From positions 124,001 through 188,000 of the forward strand of contig NZ_JACVAC010000005.1 in assembly GCF_014851685.1 (NCBI RefSeq): 64,000 bases of DNA, written 5' to 3'. Shown piece by piece: positions 36,935 through 46,487 of the stretch; position 1 is the first letter of the stretch, and each line of letters begins with the position of its first letter. The stretch comes from Pseudomonas sp. PDM05 (GTDB lineage Bacteria; Pseudomonadota; Gammaproteobacteria; Pseudomonadales; Pseudomonadaceae). Below the pieces are notes generated by a model. It made no database searches, was not told the origin of the DNA, and was given only the letters and a program-made list of their open reading frames with translations. The translations under genes were made by a program, and so were the position numbers.

Positions 36935-39445
36935 TCAGCCCTCGCGCAGCACGGTCAGTGGGCTGGCGTTCAGCGCGCGACGCGTGCCGAATACGCCGGC
37001 AGCGCCGATCAGTACGGCACCGATCACCGGCAGCAGCAACAGCCACGGGTGAGGGTGCCAGGCCAGGTCAAAGGCGTAGCGGTACAACACCAGTGTCACC
37101 AGCTCCGTGCCCAGCGCTGCCAGCAGCCCGCTGACCGCGCCCAGCAACCCGAACTCGATGCGCCGCGCCTTGACCAGCAACTTGCGTTCGGCACCCAGTG
37201 CGCGCAGCAGCGCGCCCTGGCGAATGCGCTCATCCAGGGTGGCCTGCAAACCGGAGAACAACACCGCCATCCCCGCCGCCAGCACAAACAACAGCACGTA
37301 CTCCACCGCCAGCGTCACTTGGGCGAGGATGCTGCGCAGCTGTTCCAGCAGGGCTTCGACTTGCAGGATCGTCACCGCCGGAAATGCACGGGACAGGTCG
37401 ACAATCTGCTGGTCGTGCCCAGGTGCCAGGTAGAAGCTGGTCAGGTAAGTCGCCGGCAGGTTTTTCAAGGTACCCGGCTGGAAGATCATGAAGAAGTTGG
37501 GTTGGAAGTTGTCCCAGTTGATGGTCCGCAGGCTGGTGACCCGCGCCTCGCGGTTTTCGCCGCCGACGGTGAACACCAGGTGGTCATTGAGCTTGAGCTT
37601 GAGGCTCTCGGCCACTTTGGCCTCCACCGACACGCCTGGAATCTCATCGGTCGGCTGTTGCGACCACCAGGCACCGGCCGTCAGGACGTTACCCGGCGGC
37701 AGGTCGGCGGCCCAGGTCAGGCTCAGGTCACGCTGCACAGCTCGGTCGCCGCTGGAGTCCTTGCTGACAATCGCCTGCACCGCCTCGCCGTTGATGCTGA
37801 TCAAGCGCCCCGGTACCACCGGATACAGTGGCGCCGATTGGGCTTGCAGGGCGAGCAGGCGTGCACTGAAGGCTTCGGTGTCGGCTGGCAGGATATTCAA
37901 TGCGAAGTAGTTGGGCGCGTCCTCTGGCAGCTGGTTTTGCCAGGTGTCGAGCAACTCGCCACGCAGCAGTGCGATCAACCCCATGGACAGCAGGATCAAG
38001 CCAAACGCAAGGGACTGGCCGGCGGCTGCCAGCGGGTGACGCAGCAATTGGCCCAGGCCCAGGCGCCAGGGCAGCGATGCGCGGGCCAGCAGCTTACGCA
38101 GGCTTTGCAACAACAGCAGGAGCAAGCTGCCAAGGATCAACGCGGCAAGCACACCGCCACCAAGCAAGGCGAAGGTGAGCACCAAGTCGAGGCTCAGGCG
38201 CCACATGATCAGGCCCAGGGCGAACAGGGCCGCGCCGTAGACCATCCAGGTGCTGGATGGAATCGGCAGCAGGTCGCGGCGCAGCACTCGCAACGGCGGC
38301 ACACGGCCCAGGGCCGCCAGTGGCGGCAAGGCGAAACCGGCGAGGGCGACCAGCCCGGTGCCGATTCCGGCAACGGCCGGCAGCAGCCCGCCGGGTGGCA
38401 CGTCCGCCGGCAGCAGGTCATGCAGGAAGTAGAACAGGCCAAATTGCGCGAGCCAGCCGAGCACGGCACCCGCCAGGCTGGCCAGCACGCCGAGCACGCT
38501 CAGTTGCAGGCTGAACAGCAGCATCGCTTCACGCCGCGACAAACCAAGACAGCGCAGCAGCGCGCTGGCGTCGAAGCGCCGGCTGGCAAAGCGGTTGGCC
38601 GACAGCGCCACGGCCACGCCCGCCAGCAATACTGCCACCAGGCTGGCCATGTTCAAGTAGCGTTCGGCCTTGCCCAGGGCACCGCCGATCTGCTGGTTGC
38701 CGTCCCGTGAATCCTGCAAGCGCTGGTTGGCGGCGAGTCCCGGCTTGATCAAGTCCCGATAGGTTTGCAGGGCGGTGCTGTCGGGCGGTGCTCGCCACAG
38801 CTCGCGGTAGCTGACCCGGCTGCCGGGCTGGACCACGCCGGTGGCCTCCAGGTCAGCCAGGTTGATCATCACCCGCGGCGTCAGGCTGTAGAAGTTGCCA
38901 GCACGGTCCGGCTCATAGGTCAGGATGCGGGCCAGACGCAGGGTCTTCATGCCAACATCGATGCTGTCGCCGACCTTGAGGTTCAGCGCCGTCAGCAGCC
39001 GCGCTTCCACCCAGGCCTCGCCGGGTTTCGGGCCGCCACCGGGGGTTTCAGCGGCGAACGGTTCGGCCGCGCTTTTCAGCTCGCCGCGCAGCGGGTACTG
39101 CTCGTTGACCGCCTTGATGCTGGAAAGCTGGATGCCGTTGTCGGTCGCGATAACGCTGGAAAACTCGACGATACGTGCATGGTCCAGGCCCAGTTCGGTT
39201 CCGGAGCGGATTTGCTCGGGGCGCGCCGGTGAGCTGCCTTCGAGCACCAGGTCGGCGCCGAGGAACTCAGTGGCGCGCAACAGCATGGCGCCGTTGAGGC
39301 GTGCGCCGAAGTAACCGATGGCGGTGCTGGCGGCCACGGCCACCACCAGGGCGAAGAACAACACGCGCAATTCGCCGGCGCGGGCATCGCGCAGTAATTG
39401 GCGCATGGCCAGGCTGAACAGGCGCAACAGCGGCAAACGTGCCAT
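36935..39445 (-). CDS. YbbP-like ABC transporter permease (FtsX-type)
   Basis: An 836-residue permease with an N-terminal TM helix, a large periplasmic domain and two sets of FtsX-type TM helices (around 255-430 and 715-820), the layout of YbbP. Start ATG 39445 overlaps the YbbA stop as TGATG. Together with YbbA it forms a mechanotransmission-type ABC unit. A TesA-type esterase, whose E. coli partner genes are the same trio, lies divergently next to it. The substrate is unknown. Confidence 0.9.
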   Translation of the reverse strand: MARLPLLRLFSLAMRQLLRDARAGELRVLFFALVVAVAASTAIGYFGARLNGAMLLRATEFLGADLVLEGSSPARPEQIRSGTELGLDHARIVEFSSVIATDNGIQLSSIKAVNEQYPLRGELKSAAEPFAAETPGGGPKPGEAWVEARLLTALNLKVGDSIDVGMKTLRLARILTYEPDRAGNFYSLTPRVMINLADLEATGVVQPGSRVSYRELWRAPPDSTALQTYRDLIKPGLAANQRLQDSRDGNQQIGGALGKAERYLNMASLVAVLLAGVAVALSANRFASRRFDASALLRCLGLSRREAMLLFSLQLSVLGVLASLAGAVLGWLAQFGLFYFLHDLLPADVPPGGLLPAVAGIGTGLVALAGFALPPLAALGRVPPLRVLRRDLLPIPSSTWMVYGAALFALGLIMWRLSLDLVLTFALLGGGVLAALILGSLLLLLLQSLRKLLARASLPWRLGLGQLLRHPLAAAGQSLAFGLILLSMGLIALLRGELLDTWQNQLPEDAPNYFALNILPADTEAFSARLLALQAQSAPLYPVVPGRLISINGEAVQAIVSKDSSGDRAVQRDLSLTWAADLPPGNVLTAGAWWSQQPTDEIPGVSVEAKVAESLKLKLNDHLVFTVGGENREARVTSLRTINWDNFQPNFFMIFQPGTLKNLPATYLTSFYLAPGHDQQIVDLSRAFPAVTILQVEALLEQLRSILAQVTLAVEYVLLFVLAAGMAVLFSGLQATLDERIRQGALLRALGAERKLLVKARRIEFGLLGAVSGLLAALGTELVTLVLYRYAFDLAWHPHPWLLLLPVIGAVLIGAAGVFGTRRALNASPLTVLREG

Positions 39446-40128
39446 CAAGGCTCCAGGGGCGCGACCATCAGGCCGGCTTCAAGGCGGATCAGGCGCCGGC
39501 AGCGGTGGGCCAGGCGCTCGTCGTGGGTGACCAGCACCAGGGTGGTGCCGCTCTCTTTATTGAGTTCAAACAGCAGGTCGCTGATGCGCTCGCCGGTGTG
39601 GCTGTCGAGGTTGCCGGTGGGTTCATCGGCAAACAGTACGTCCGGTTCGGCGGCGAACGCGCGGGCAATCGCCACGCGTTGTTGCTCGCCGCCGGAGAGC
39701 TGGCGTGGCGAGTGGGTCAGGCGCTGGCCCAGGCCGACACGTTCGAGCAGGTGGCGGGCACGTTCGCGGGCGTCTTTGCGGCCGTCCAGTTCCAGCGGCA
39801 GCATCACGTTTTCCAGGGCGTTGAGGCTGTCGAGCAGTTGGAATGACTGGAAGACAAACCCCACGTGTTCGGCGCGGATGCGCGCGCGCTGGTCTTCATC
39901 GAGGGTGCTCAAGGCTTGGCCGGCGAGGGTGACTTCGCCGCTGCTGGGCAGGTCGAGGCCGGCCAGCAGGCCGAGGAGGGTGGATTTGCCGGAACCGGAG
40001 CTGCCGACGATAGCCAGGCTATCGCCCTTGTTCAGTTCCAGGCTCAGTTCGTGCAGGATAGTCAGTTCACCTTCCGCGCTGGGAACCACTTTGCTGAGGT
40101 TCTGCGCGGTGAGAATGCTTGCGCCCAT
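39445..40128 (-). CDS. YbbA-like ABC transporter ATP-binding protein
   Basis: A 227-residue ATPase of the LolD/MacB type: Walker [10 protein letters not shown], signature [15 protein letters not shown], Walker [14 protein letters not shown]-loop [10 protein letters not shown]. Start ATG 40128 ([13 protein letters not shown]) gives the standard length. Its start lies only 11 bases from the tesA start on the other strand, so the two promoters must sit inside each other's coding sequence. Confidence 0.93.
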   Translation of the reverse strand: MGASILTAQNLSKVVPSAEGELTILHELSLELNKGDSLAIVGSSGSGKSTLLGLLAGLDLPSSGEVTLAGQALSTLDEDQRARIRAEHVGFVFQSFQLLDSLNALENVMLPLELDGRKDARERARHLLERVGLGQRLTHSPRQLSGGEQQRVAIARAFAAEPDVLFADEPTGNLDSHTGERISDLLFELNKESGTTLVLVTHDERLAHRCRRLIRLEAGLMVAPLEP

Positions 40129-40138
40129 GGAGAATCCG

Positions 40139-40744
40139 ATGCGAATGTGGTTTTTGAGTGCTGGCCTGGCCTTGATGTGCATGGCCCAGAACGCAGCGGC
40201 GGGTACAGTCCTGATCGTTGGCGATAGTATCAGTGCCGGTTTCGGCCTGGATACCAGCAAAGGGTGGGTCGCTTTGCTGGAGCAACGGCTCAAGAGCGAA
40301 GGTTTCGACGATAAAGTGGTCAACGCTTCCATCAGCGGCGACACCAGTGCCGGAGGCCTCGCGCGGCTGCCGGCGGCGCTTGCAGAGCATAAGCCGGACG
40401 TGGTGGTGATCGAGTTGGGTGGCAATGACGGCCTGCGCGGTCAGCCGCCGGCGCAATTGCAACAAAATCTTGCTTCGATGATTGACCACTCCAAGGCGAT
40501 TGGCGCCAAGGTGCTGTTGCTGGGCATGCAACTGCCGCCCAATTACGGCCCGCGCTACACCAACGCGTTTGCCGAAGTCTACGGCAGCCTCGCCAAGGAA
40601 AAAGCCGTGCCGCTGGTGCCGTTTTTCCTTGAAGGCATCGGCGGTCACCCGGAGTTGATGCAGGCCGACGGCCTGCACCCGGCGGTCGGTGCCCAGGCCA
40701 AGTTGCTGGAAAATGTCTGGCCGACGCTAAAACCGCTGTTATGA
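40139..40744 (+). CDS. tesA: TesA-like SGNH esterase/arylesterase
   Basis: A 201-residue periplasmic hydrolase: signal peptide (about 1-20, ending QNAAA), block [10 protein letters not shown] with nucleophile Ser, block III GGNDGL and block V DGLHP with the catalytic Asp-His. Start ATG 40139 has GGAG six bases upstream; ATG 40127 is an alternative that would share the CATG with the ybbA start. TesA is a multifunctional thioesterase/lysophospholipase. The gene is divergent from ybbAP, the conserved neighbourhood. Confidence 0.93.
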   Translation: MRMWFLSAGLALMCMAQNAAAGTVLIVGDSISAGFGLDTSKGWVALLEQRLKSEGFDDKVVNASISGDTSAGGLARLPAALAEHKPDVVVIELGGNDGLRGQPPAQLQQNLASMIDHSKAIGAKVLLLGMQLPPNYGPRYTNAFAEVYGSLAKEKAVPLVPFFLEGIGGHPELMQADGLHPAVGAQAKLLENVWPTLKPLL

Positions 40745-40802
40745 CGCTTTTCTACCGGCAGGCTTTCGGCTAAGGTGGCGCCCCCCCGATCTGGAGCCCC
40801 CG

Positions 40803-41093
40803 ATGTCACGCCCTGCCTGGTCCCTGTTCAACTACCAACTGATCGAGCCTGACGAGCAGCTGGATCTGTTCGCCTGCCAGGAAGTCCGGGTACATCTGGT
40901 GGCACGGCAATTGGAGCTGGGCGGCACGATCGACCGCACGCTGTGCGGCACCTTGCTGCCGGCTCAGCCCCGTTGGTCATCGGTGGACCGTGCGATTTTC
41001 CAGGACCAACGGCTGTGCCCGTTGTGTCGGGCGATCCTCGAATCCCAGAAGCGCGGCACACCGCTGATCTGGCCGGAGCTGCGCTTCGAGTAG
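40803..41093 (+). CDS. Conserved hypothetical protein with a CxxC motif
   Basis: A 96-residue protein; no named family recognised. Two cysteine sites (LCGTLLP and LCPLCRAIL) could hold a metal, and two tryptophans flank them. A GGAG-type ribosome site precedes the ATG. It follows tesA on the same strand after 58 bases, including a C7 run at 40781-40787. No membrane segment or signal peptide. Confidence 0.7.
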   Translation: MSRPAWSLFNYQLIEPDEQLDLFACQEVRVHLVARQLELGGTIDRTLCGTLLPAQPRWSSVDRAIFQDQRLCPLCRAILESQKRGTPLIWPELRFE

Positions 41094-41178
41094 AAGCGGG
41101 GCGGATTGATGCTCCCTGCGTGCTTCACGTATACAATCAGTTTTTTCCCTACCCGTCGTTCTGCGAAGGATTTTCCGG

Positions 41179-42147
41179 ATGTTGTCGCGCCTTTCCGTCG
41201 TCACTTGCTGCCTGTCTCTTGCTGCCCTTTGCGCGGCCGGTCCTGCATTAGCCCTGCAATTGCCGTTGCCGCCACCGGGTGAAGACATCGTGGGCCAGGT
41301 CCAGGTGATCAAGGCCAAGTACGAAGACACCTTTGCCGACCTGGGCACCACCTACGACCTGGGGTATTCGGAGATGGTCGCGGCCAACCCGGGCGTGGAT
41401 GCCTGGCTGCCGGGCGCGGGCACCGAGATCGTGCTGCCGACGCGTTTCATCCTGCCGCCGGGGCCACGGGAAGGCATCGTGATCAACCTGGCCGAGTACC
41501 GCCTCTACTACTATCCGAAGGGGCAGAACGTCGTCTATACCTTCCCGCTGGGGATTGGCCGTGAGGGTTGGGGCTCGCCGATTGCCCATACCAGCATCAT
41601 TGCCAAGACGCCGAACCCGACCTGGACACCACCCGCGTCGATCAAGGCCGAGCACGCCGCCAATGGTGATCCGCTGCCCAACGTGGTGCCGGCCGGGCCG
41701 AACAACCCGCTGGGGCCCTTCAAGTTCACCCTGGGCACGCCGGGTTACCTGATCCACGGCTCCAACATGAAATTTGGTATCGGTACGCGTACCAGTCACG
41801 GCTGTTTCCGCATGTTCAATAACAACGTGCTGGAAATGGCCGGCATGGTGCCAGTGGGCACGTCGGTGCGCATCATCAACGACGCCTACAAGTTCGGTAG
41901 CGCTGGCGGCAAGGTCTATCTTGAGGCGCATACACCACTGAATGACGACGGTACGCCGTCGGTGGTCGACAAGCACACGGCGGTAATCAACGCCTTGCTC
42001 AAGCGCGAAGACATGGCCAATAACCTGCGGGTCAACTGGGATCAGGTCCGTGATGTGGTCGCCGCGGAAGATGGTTTGCCGACTGAGATCGGCGTGCCCG
42101 GTGGCGCATCCGTCGCTGCAAGCGCACCGATCGATCTGCAACAGTAA
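41179..42147 (+). CDS. L,D-transpeptidase (YkuD) with LysM domain
   Basis: A 322-residue periplasmic enzyme: signal peptide (about 1-25, ending PALAL), a LysM-like region (about 35-88, ending PGAGTEIVLPTRF) and a YkuD domain with the catalytic motif HGSNMKFGIG...TSHGCFRM. Active Cys is in SHGCFR. It makes 3-3 crosslinks or attaches Braun-type lipoprotein to peptidoglycan, and the gene faces oprI, the lipoprotein this family anchors in enterobacteria. That pairing is suggestive only, since the two are convergent. Confidence 0.92.
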   Translation: MLSRLSVVTCCLSLAALCAAGPALALQLPLPPPGEDIVGQVQVIKAKYEDTFADLGTTYDLGYSEMVAANPGVDAWLPGAGTEIVLPTRFILPPGPREGIVINLAEYRLYYYPKGQNVVYTFPLGIGREGWGSPIAHTSIIAKTPNPTWTPPASIKAEHAANGDPLPNVVPAGPNNPLGPFKFTLGTPGYLIHGSNMKFGIGTRTSHGCFRMFNNNVLEMAGMVPVGTSVRIINDAYKFGSAGGKVYLEAHTPLNDDGTPSVVDKHTAVINALLKREDMANNLRVNWDQVRDVVAAEDGLPTEIGVPGGASVAASAPIDLQQ

Positions 42148-42162
42148 ACTGGCTGGATCCAC

Positions 42163-42197
42163 AGCCCGCCACGGCCTTGCGCTGCGGCGGGCTTTTT
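42163..42197 (+). terminator. Terminator of the L,D-transpeptidase gene
   Basis: AGCCCGCC (42163-42170) pairs with GGCGGGCT (42186-42193) and is followed by T5. It is the first of three adjacent stem-loops between the two convergent genes. Confidence 0.85.
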
Positions 42198-42237
42198 ATT
42201 GCCTGGGATTCAGGGCTGAAATCCGGGCAATAAAAAA
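42193..42237. other. Central hairpin between two convergent terminators
   Basis: A long inverted repeat whose arms end in T5 and A5: TTTTTATTGCC (42193-42203) pairs with GGCAATAAAAA (42227-42237), and GGATT with AATCC inside. The arms include the T tract of the left terminator and, on the minus strand, that of the oprI terminator, so the three structures compete for the same bases. Confidence 0.75.
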
Positions 42238-42260
42238 GCCGACCCATAAATGGATCGGCT
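42232..42260 (-). terminator. Terminator of oprI
   Basis: On the minus strand a 9-bp stem (GCCGATCCA with TGGGTCGGC) and a TTTA loop is followed by T6. It starts 23 bases after the oprI stop, as expected of a strongly expressed short gene. Confidence 0.85.
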
Positions 42261-42282
42261 TGATAACAACCCCGAAGGATTA

Positions 42283-42534
42283 TTACTTGCGGCTAGCTTT
42301 TTCAAGCATGCGCAGTGCGCGCTCGTTAGCTTCGTCAGCAGTCTGTTGTGCTTTTTGAGCAGCAGCCAGAGCTTCATCAGCTTTACGGTAGGCTTCGTCT
42401 GCACGAGCCTGGGAGCGAGCTGCTGCGTCTTCAGTTGCAGTCAGACGAGCTTCGGTTTCTTTGGAGACGCTGCTGCAACCGGTAGCCAGAACTGCGGCCA
42501 GAGCCAGAGCAGAGAATTTCAGAACGTTGTTCAT
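42283..42534 (-). CDS. oprI: Major outer-membrane lipoprotein OprI
   Basis: An 83-residue lipoprotein. The signal peptide ends in lipobox LATGC (Cys20), a heptad coiled coil follows with many Ala ([17 protein letters not shown]), and it ends in Lys, as in Lpp/OprI. AAGGGG precedes ATG 42534. OprI is the abundant Braun-type lipoprotein of Pseudomonas that trimerises in the periplasm. Codon use is strongly biased to preferred codons, consistent with high expression. Terminators lie directly downstream. Confidence 0.95.
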   Translation of the reverse strand: MNNVLKFSALALAAVLATGCSSVSKETEARLTATEDAAARSQARADEAYRKADEALAAAQKAQQTADEANERALRMLEKASRK

Positions 42535-43147
42535 CGTGTTCCCCTTCAAGGACTTTCTATTAAATGGCTACTTTCTCCGAGTGAGCTAATAGCCGGCGTA
42601 CATACTACCCATTACTTGTAGTAAGTAAACTGACGTAGCGCAAGAAGCAAAAAAAATTCTCGCGCCGAATCTATTTTGGCTAGTCTTTTGGAAGGTTTGT
42701 ATAAAAACTGTTCAATTTTTTTCAATCCAATGACCATGTGAGCCCGGCTGAGAGGTCCGGCCCGCATGCGTTGGTTCGGCTAAGCCGGTATAGACTTATA
42801 TATCGATGTTGATTCTTTTGTTCAGCTGGCCGTAACCCGGCCTGGCATCTTTTGCGCATGTAGAGGTGACTTTAAGAGCGCCTGTTCGTCTCAAGCTTCA
42901 ACTGCCGGCAATGTTCAGGCGTTCGATCACCGGTTGATCGATGCCCTTTCTATAACCGCCAGCCGTTGGGGATGACGAGAGCGCCTTGAGCAATGACAGG
43001 ATTGGTGCCTACTATCTCACTGCGTGCTGGTTGTGAGCGCCAGAGGTTTCTCGTTGTCGAAACCGGCACGGGGTGGCGTAGATGTTCCTTCGCCGGAAAA
43101 ACATCGGTAAGGTAGGGGTCAGAATCCAAGACCCGCGAGGAGTAGTG
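42535..43147. other. 613-bp region between oprI and the GNAT gene, no gene seen
   Basis: The first half is AT-rich and holds the oprI promoter on the minus strand; TTTACT and TAGTAT spaced by 16 bases around 42600-42630 is one candidate. The second half, about 42780-43130, has a plus-strand AT-rich spot (TATAGACTTATATA near 42790) that may be a promoter. No open frame here looks protein-coding and I recognise no RNA. Confidence 0.5.
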
Positions 43148-43429
43148 ATGAGCGAGGCGTTGTCCATCCACCATGACCAGGCAGGTCATCAGTTCGAGAC
43201 CAATGTGGACGGTCATCGTGCCTACCTGACCTACATGGACCTCGGTAAGCAGACCCTGGACATTTATCGGACCTTCGTGCCCAACGCACTGCGCGGCCGT
43301 GGGATTGCCGCGGCGCTGACCGAGGAAGCCCTGAAGTTTGCCGAAGAGTCCGGCTATACAGTGATACCGTCCTGCTCCTATGTCGAACGCTACATGGAGC
43401 GCCATCAGCGCCATGCCGCGAAGCTGTAA
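43148..43429 (+). CDS. Small GNAT-fold N-acetyltransferase (YjdJ-type)
   Basis: A 93-residue protein of the short GNAT class: a beta-sheet start (GHRAYLTYMDLGKQTLDIY), then the acetyl-CoA loop NALRGRGIAAALTEEAL and a final PSCSYVERYM. Members acetylate small molecules or proteins; the substrate is unknown. GAGGAG before ATG 43148 supports this start over one 66 bases upstream. Followed by a bidirectional terminator shared with the convergent DAHP synthase gene. Confidence 0.88.
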   Translation: MSEALSIHHDQAGHQFETNVDGHRAYLTYMDLGKQTLDIYRTFVPNALRGRGIAAALTEEALKFAEESGYTVIPSCSYVERYMERHQRHAAKL

Positions 43430-43448
43430 GGCATAAAACACCAGCATG

Positions 43449-43477
43449 AAAAACGCCGGGCTTAGCCCGGCGTTTTT
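43449..43477. terminator. Bidirectional terminator between GNAT gene and aroG-type gene
   Basis: A 13-bp perfect stem from A5 to T5, AAAAACGCCGGGC with GCCCGGCGTTTTT, and a TTA loop. It has T tracts on both strands. Confidence 0.92.
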
Positions 43478-43494
43478 GTGTGCGCAATCCAGGT

Positions 43495-44571
43495 TCAGTT
43501 GCGTTTGCGGGTCGGCAAGACGTCCTTGAGCTTGGCATGCATGCTGCGCAGAGTGTTTTCAGTAGCCGCCCAGTCAATGCAGGCATCGGTGATCGACACA
43601 CCGTACTGCAAGTCGGCGAGGTCTTTTGGAATCGCCTGGCAACCCCAGTTCAGGTGGCTCTCGACCATCAGGCCGATGATCGACTGGTTGCCTTCGAGGA
43701 TCTGGTTGGCGACGTTTTCCATCACCAGCGGCTGCAGGGCCGGGTCCTTGTTGGAGTTGGCGTGGCTGCAGTCGACCATGATGTTCGGTTTGATCTTGGC
43801 CTTGTTCAGTGCCTGCTCGCACAGCGCAACGCTGACCGAATCATAGTTGGGCTTGCCGTTGCCGCCGCGCAACACCACGTGACCATAGGCGTTGCCCTTG
43901 GTGGTGACGATGGACACGCCACCTTCCTGGTTGATCCCCAGGAAACGATGCGGGCTGGAAACCGATTGCAGCGCGTTGATCGCCACGGTCAGGCCGCCGT
44001 CGGTGCCGTTCTTGAAGCCCACGGCCGACGACAGGCCGGACGCCATTTCGCGGTGGGTCTGGGATTCGGTGGTACGTGCGCCGATGGCCGACCAACTGAT
44101 CAAGTCCTGCAGGTACTGCGGGGAGATCGGGTCCAGTGCTTCGGTGGCGGTGGGCAGGCCCATTTCAGCCAGGTCGAGCAGCAACTGGCGACCGATGTGC
44201 AAGCCGTCCTGGATCTTGAACGAGTCGTCCAGATACGGGTCGTTGATCAAGCCTTTCCAGCCAACGGTGGTACGCGGTTTCTCGAAATAGACGCGCATCA
44301 CCAGATACAGGGTGTCGGACACTTCCGCCGCCAGCACCTTGAGGCGTTCGGCGTACTCGTGGGCAGCCTTGAGGTCGTGGATCGAGCAAGGCCCGATGAC
44401 GACGAAGAGGCGGTGGTCGGTGCCGTCGAGAATGTCACGGATGACTTCGCGGCCCTTGGTGACGGTCTGCAAGGCAGCGTCGCTCAGGGGGATTTCGCGC
44501 TTGAGCTGATCGGGCGTGATCAGGGTCTCGTTGGATTCAACGTTTAGGTCATTGATCGGTAAATCAGCCAT
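43495..44571 (-). CDS. aroG: 3-Deoxy-7-phosphoheptulonate synthase, class I (AroG/AroF type)
   Basis: A 358-residue class I DAHP synthase. GPCSIHD holds the metal-binding Cys, KPRTTVGWKG and GARTTESQTHRE the PEP/E4P arginines and lysines, and DCSHANSNKDP the metal His. It condenses PEP and erythrose-4-phosphate, the first shikimate step. Start ATG 44571 (MADLPINDLNVESNET). Which amino acid inhibits it cannot be read with certainty. A second, class II enzyme lies at 57.5 kb. Confidence 0.93.
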   Translation of the reverse strand: MADLPINDLNVESNETLITPDQLKREIPLSDAALQTVTKGREVIRDILDGTDHRLFVVIGPCSIHDLKAAHEYAERLKVLAAEVSDTLYLVMRVYFEKPRTTVGWKGLINDPYLDDSFKIQDGLHIGRQLLLDLAEMGLPTATEALDPISPQYLQDLISWSAIGARTTESQTHREMASGLSSAVGFKNGTDGGLTVAINALQSVSSPHRFLGINQEGGVSIVTTKGNAYGHVVLRGGNGKPNYDSVSVALCEQALNKAKIKPNIMVDCSHANSNKDPALQPLVMENVANQILEGNQSIIGLMVESHLNWGCQAIPKDLADLQYGVSITDACIDWAATENTLRSMHAKLKDVLPTRKRN

Positions 44572-44702
44572 CGTGTTACTCGTCAGGGTCACGGGTGCCG
44601 GCCGCCAGCCATCCCCGTGCGGCGGAGCACAGCATGATTTGAATGCAGGGGGGAGGAACCTTAGCGCGTAATACGGGCCCGCGACAATGGGCAAAGCCCG
44701 CT

Positions 44703-45137
44703 TTAATCCAGTGCTGGCGCCACAAAGGCCTCGTGGGAGAACTCGACGGCATGACGCGACACCCACTCGCGGGCCAGCGCCTCGAATTGCTGGGGTGTTG
44801 GTTCGGCATCTTCGTGCTGGCGGCAGTAGCGCTCTATCCGGCATGCTTGTTCACCCATTCGTGCACCGAACAGTGCATGTTCGTCGGTAAACGCGATGCC
44901 GATGCGGTAACCGTCTTCCACCTTGCGGCACCATGCCACATAGCCTGGATAACGGGCGCTGGGCCCCAGGGATGGGATATGCAGGTCAACCGCCGTACCT
45001 TGGCGCCAGGCACGCGGCCAATGGCAGGCGATGCCACCCAGGCCGTGAGTAAGCAGGCGTTGACGAGGGATGGCGGGAGAGGGGCGTTGGATTAACTCGA
45101 CGGCGACATCATCAGGGTGAGGTAAAAAACGACCCAT
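44703..45137 (-). CDS. PilZ domain protein
   Basis: A 144-residue protein of the short PilZ class, with LLTHGLGGIACHWPRAW in the beta-barrel and a C-terminal helix extension. PilZ domains usually bind c-di-GMP through RxxxR and D/NxSxxG; here the second motif reads THGLGGIA and the first is IPRQRL, so binding is uncertain. Its ATG (45137) lies in the same CATG as the thioredoxin-like start on the other strand. Confidence 0.78.
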   Translation of the reverse strand: MGRFLPHPDDVAVELIQRPSPAIPRQRLLTHGLGGIACHWPRAWRQGTAVDLHIPSLGPSARYPGYVAWCRKVEDGYRIGIAFTDEHALFGARMGEQACRIERYCRQHEDAEPTPQQFEALAREWVSRHAVEFSHEAFVAPALD

Positions 45138-45522
45138 GTACACGGACTCCGAACACCGTCCAGTTGACGGCGGTGGCAGCAGTATAGTGAAGGAACTGGA
45201 ATTGACCGACCTGGATATTGACCAGCAATTGCTGGGATTGCCAGGCCTTTCGCTCGTCATATTCACCAGTGCCGGTTGTTCCAGTTGCCGCTGGGCGCGC
45301 CTGCAGTTGCCGGGCTGGCGATTGCCGGTGGACCGGGTGTGCTGGGTCGATGCCGGACACAACGGTGGTGCGGTCGAACGCTACCAGATCTTTCATTTGC
45401 CCGCGTTGTTCCTGGTGTGCGAGGGTCAATTCCTTGGGCAACTACAGACGCGCCTGACACCGTCTGACCTTGCCAGCGCCATTGACCACGCACTTACCCG
45501 CACTCCAGAGGATTTGCCATGA
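45136..45522 (+). CDS. Thioredoxin-like protein
   Basis: A 128-residue thioredoxin-fold protein with CSSC in TSAGCSSCRWARL and the cis-proline region FHLPALFLV. It may reduce or carry disulfides in the cytosol. The first ATG (45136) overlaps the PilZ start on the opposite strand; an alternative is TTG 45202, with AAGGA eight bases before it and a -10-like TATAGT at 45183. The shorter form keeps the whole domain. The stop overlaps the next start (ATGA). Confidence 0.8.
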   Translation: MYTDSEHRPVDGGGSSIVKELELTDLDIDQQLLGLPGLSLVIFTSAGCSSCRWARLQLPGWRLPVDRVCWVDAGHNGGAVERYQIFHLPALFLVCEGQFLGQLQTRLTPSDLASAIDHALTRTPEDLP

Positions 45523-46472
45523 CCGTACAATCCCCACGCATTGGCATCATCGGCACCGGCGCCATCGGTGGCTTCTACGGCGTGATGCTGGCGCGTGCCG
45601 GCTTCGATGTGCACTTTCTGTTGCGCAGCGAATACGCTGCTGTCAGCCAGCATGGCCTGCGTCTGAACAGCACAGTGCATGGTGCATTGCACCTGCACCC
45701 GGTCCAGGCCTATGCCAATGCCGCCGACATGCCGCCCTGCGATTGGCTGCTGGTGGGCACCAAATCCACCGGCAACGTTGACCTGGCGCCGACTATTGCC
45801 CAGGTCGCGGCGCCGGATGCCAAGGTGGTGCTGCTGCAAAACGGCCTGGACGTCGAAGACAGTCTGCGCGAGCACCTGCCGGCGTCACTGCACCTGCTCG
45901 GCGGCTTGTGTTATATCGGCGTGCACCGCTCCGGGCCCGGGGTTGTCGAGCACCAGGCCCTGGGCCGGGTCAACCTGGGTTATCACAGCGGTACCGCCGC
46001 CAATGATGAGGCACGCCAGAAAGCCATTGTCGAAGCCGGCGCCGCGTTGTTTCATAAGGCGGGCATCGAGTCCCAGGCCATGGCCAATGTGCATCAGGCC
46101 CGCTGGCATAAACTGGTGTGGAACGTGCCGTTCAACGGCCTCTCGGTGCTGTTGGGCACGGGCACCACGGCCATGATGGCGGATGAATCCAGCCGCGAGT
46201 TGATCCGCGCGCTGATGGCGGAAGTGGTGCAGGGCGCCCATGCCTGCGGCCATGAGATTGCCGCCAGCTATGCCGAGCAGATGTTCGCCATGACCGAAAC
46301 CATGGACGACTATTTGCCCAGCATGTACCACGATCATGTGCACAAGCGCCCGCTGGAACTGGCGGCGATCTATGCCCGGCCACTGGCTGCCGCCAAGGCG
46401 GCCGGTTGTGAGTTGCCGCGAATGCAGGCGCTCTACCAGGCCTTGAGTTTTATCGATCGGCGCAACCGCTGA
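45519..46472 (+). CDS. 2-Dehydropantoate 2-reductase-like protein
   Basis: A 317-residue ketopantoate reductase family member. The NADPH-binding motif is GIIGTGAIGGFYG (residues 9-21), the catalytic lysine lies in QARWHKLVWNVPFN, and the C-terminal helical domain carries DDYLPSMYHD. Several paralogues exist in Pseudomonas, and this PanE-type gene is not next to pantothenate genes, so a different 2-ketoacid substrate is possible. Translationally coupled to the thioredoxin-like gene by ATGA. Confidence 0.85.
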   Translation: MTVQSPRIGIIGTGAIGGFYGVMLARAGFDVHFLLRSEYAAVSQHGLRLNSTVHGALHLHPVQAYANAADMPPCDWLLVGTKSTGNVDLAPTIAQVAAPDAKVVLLQNGLDVEDSLREHLPASLHLLGGLCYIGVHRSGPGVVEHQALGRVNLGYHSGTAANDEARQKAIVEAGAALFHKAGIESQAMANVHQARWHKLVWNVPFNGLSVLLGTGTTAMMADESSRELIRALMAEVVQGAHACGHEIAASYAEQMFAMTETMDDYLPSMYHDHVHKRPLELAAIYARPLAAAKAAGCELPRMQALYQALSFIDRRNR

Positions 46473-46487
46473 GCAGGGGAGAACAGG

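Noticed and set aside
39398..40138. Upstream extension of tesA to 39398
   Set aside because: It is antisense to ybbA and arginine/serine-rich; signal peptide and GGAG place the start at 40139.
40781..40787. C7 run before the 96-residue gene as a second slippage site
   Set aside because: It is intergenic and short, so no coding switch results; an effect on spacing is conceivable but unsupported.
42163..42260. Clustered hairpins considered as a CRISPR or att site
   Set aside because: The three stems have unrelated sequences and T tracts, so they fit terminators.
43480..44547. Long plus-strand frame opposite the class I DAHP synthase
   Set aside because: Composition is that of a reversed coding frame, and the minus strand encodes an unmistakable AroG-type enzyme.
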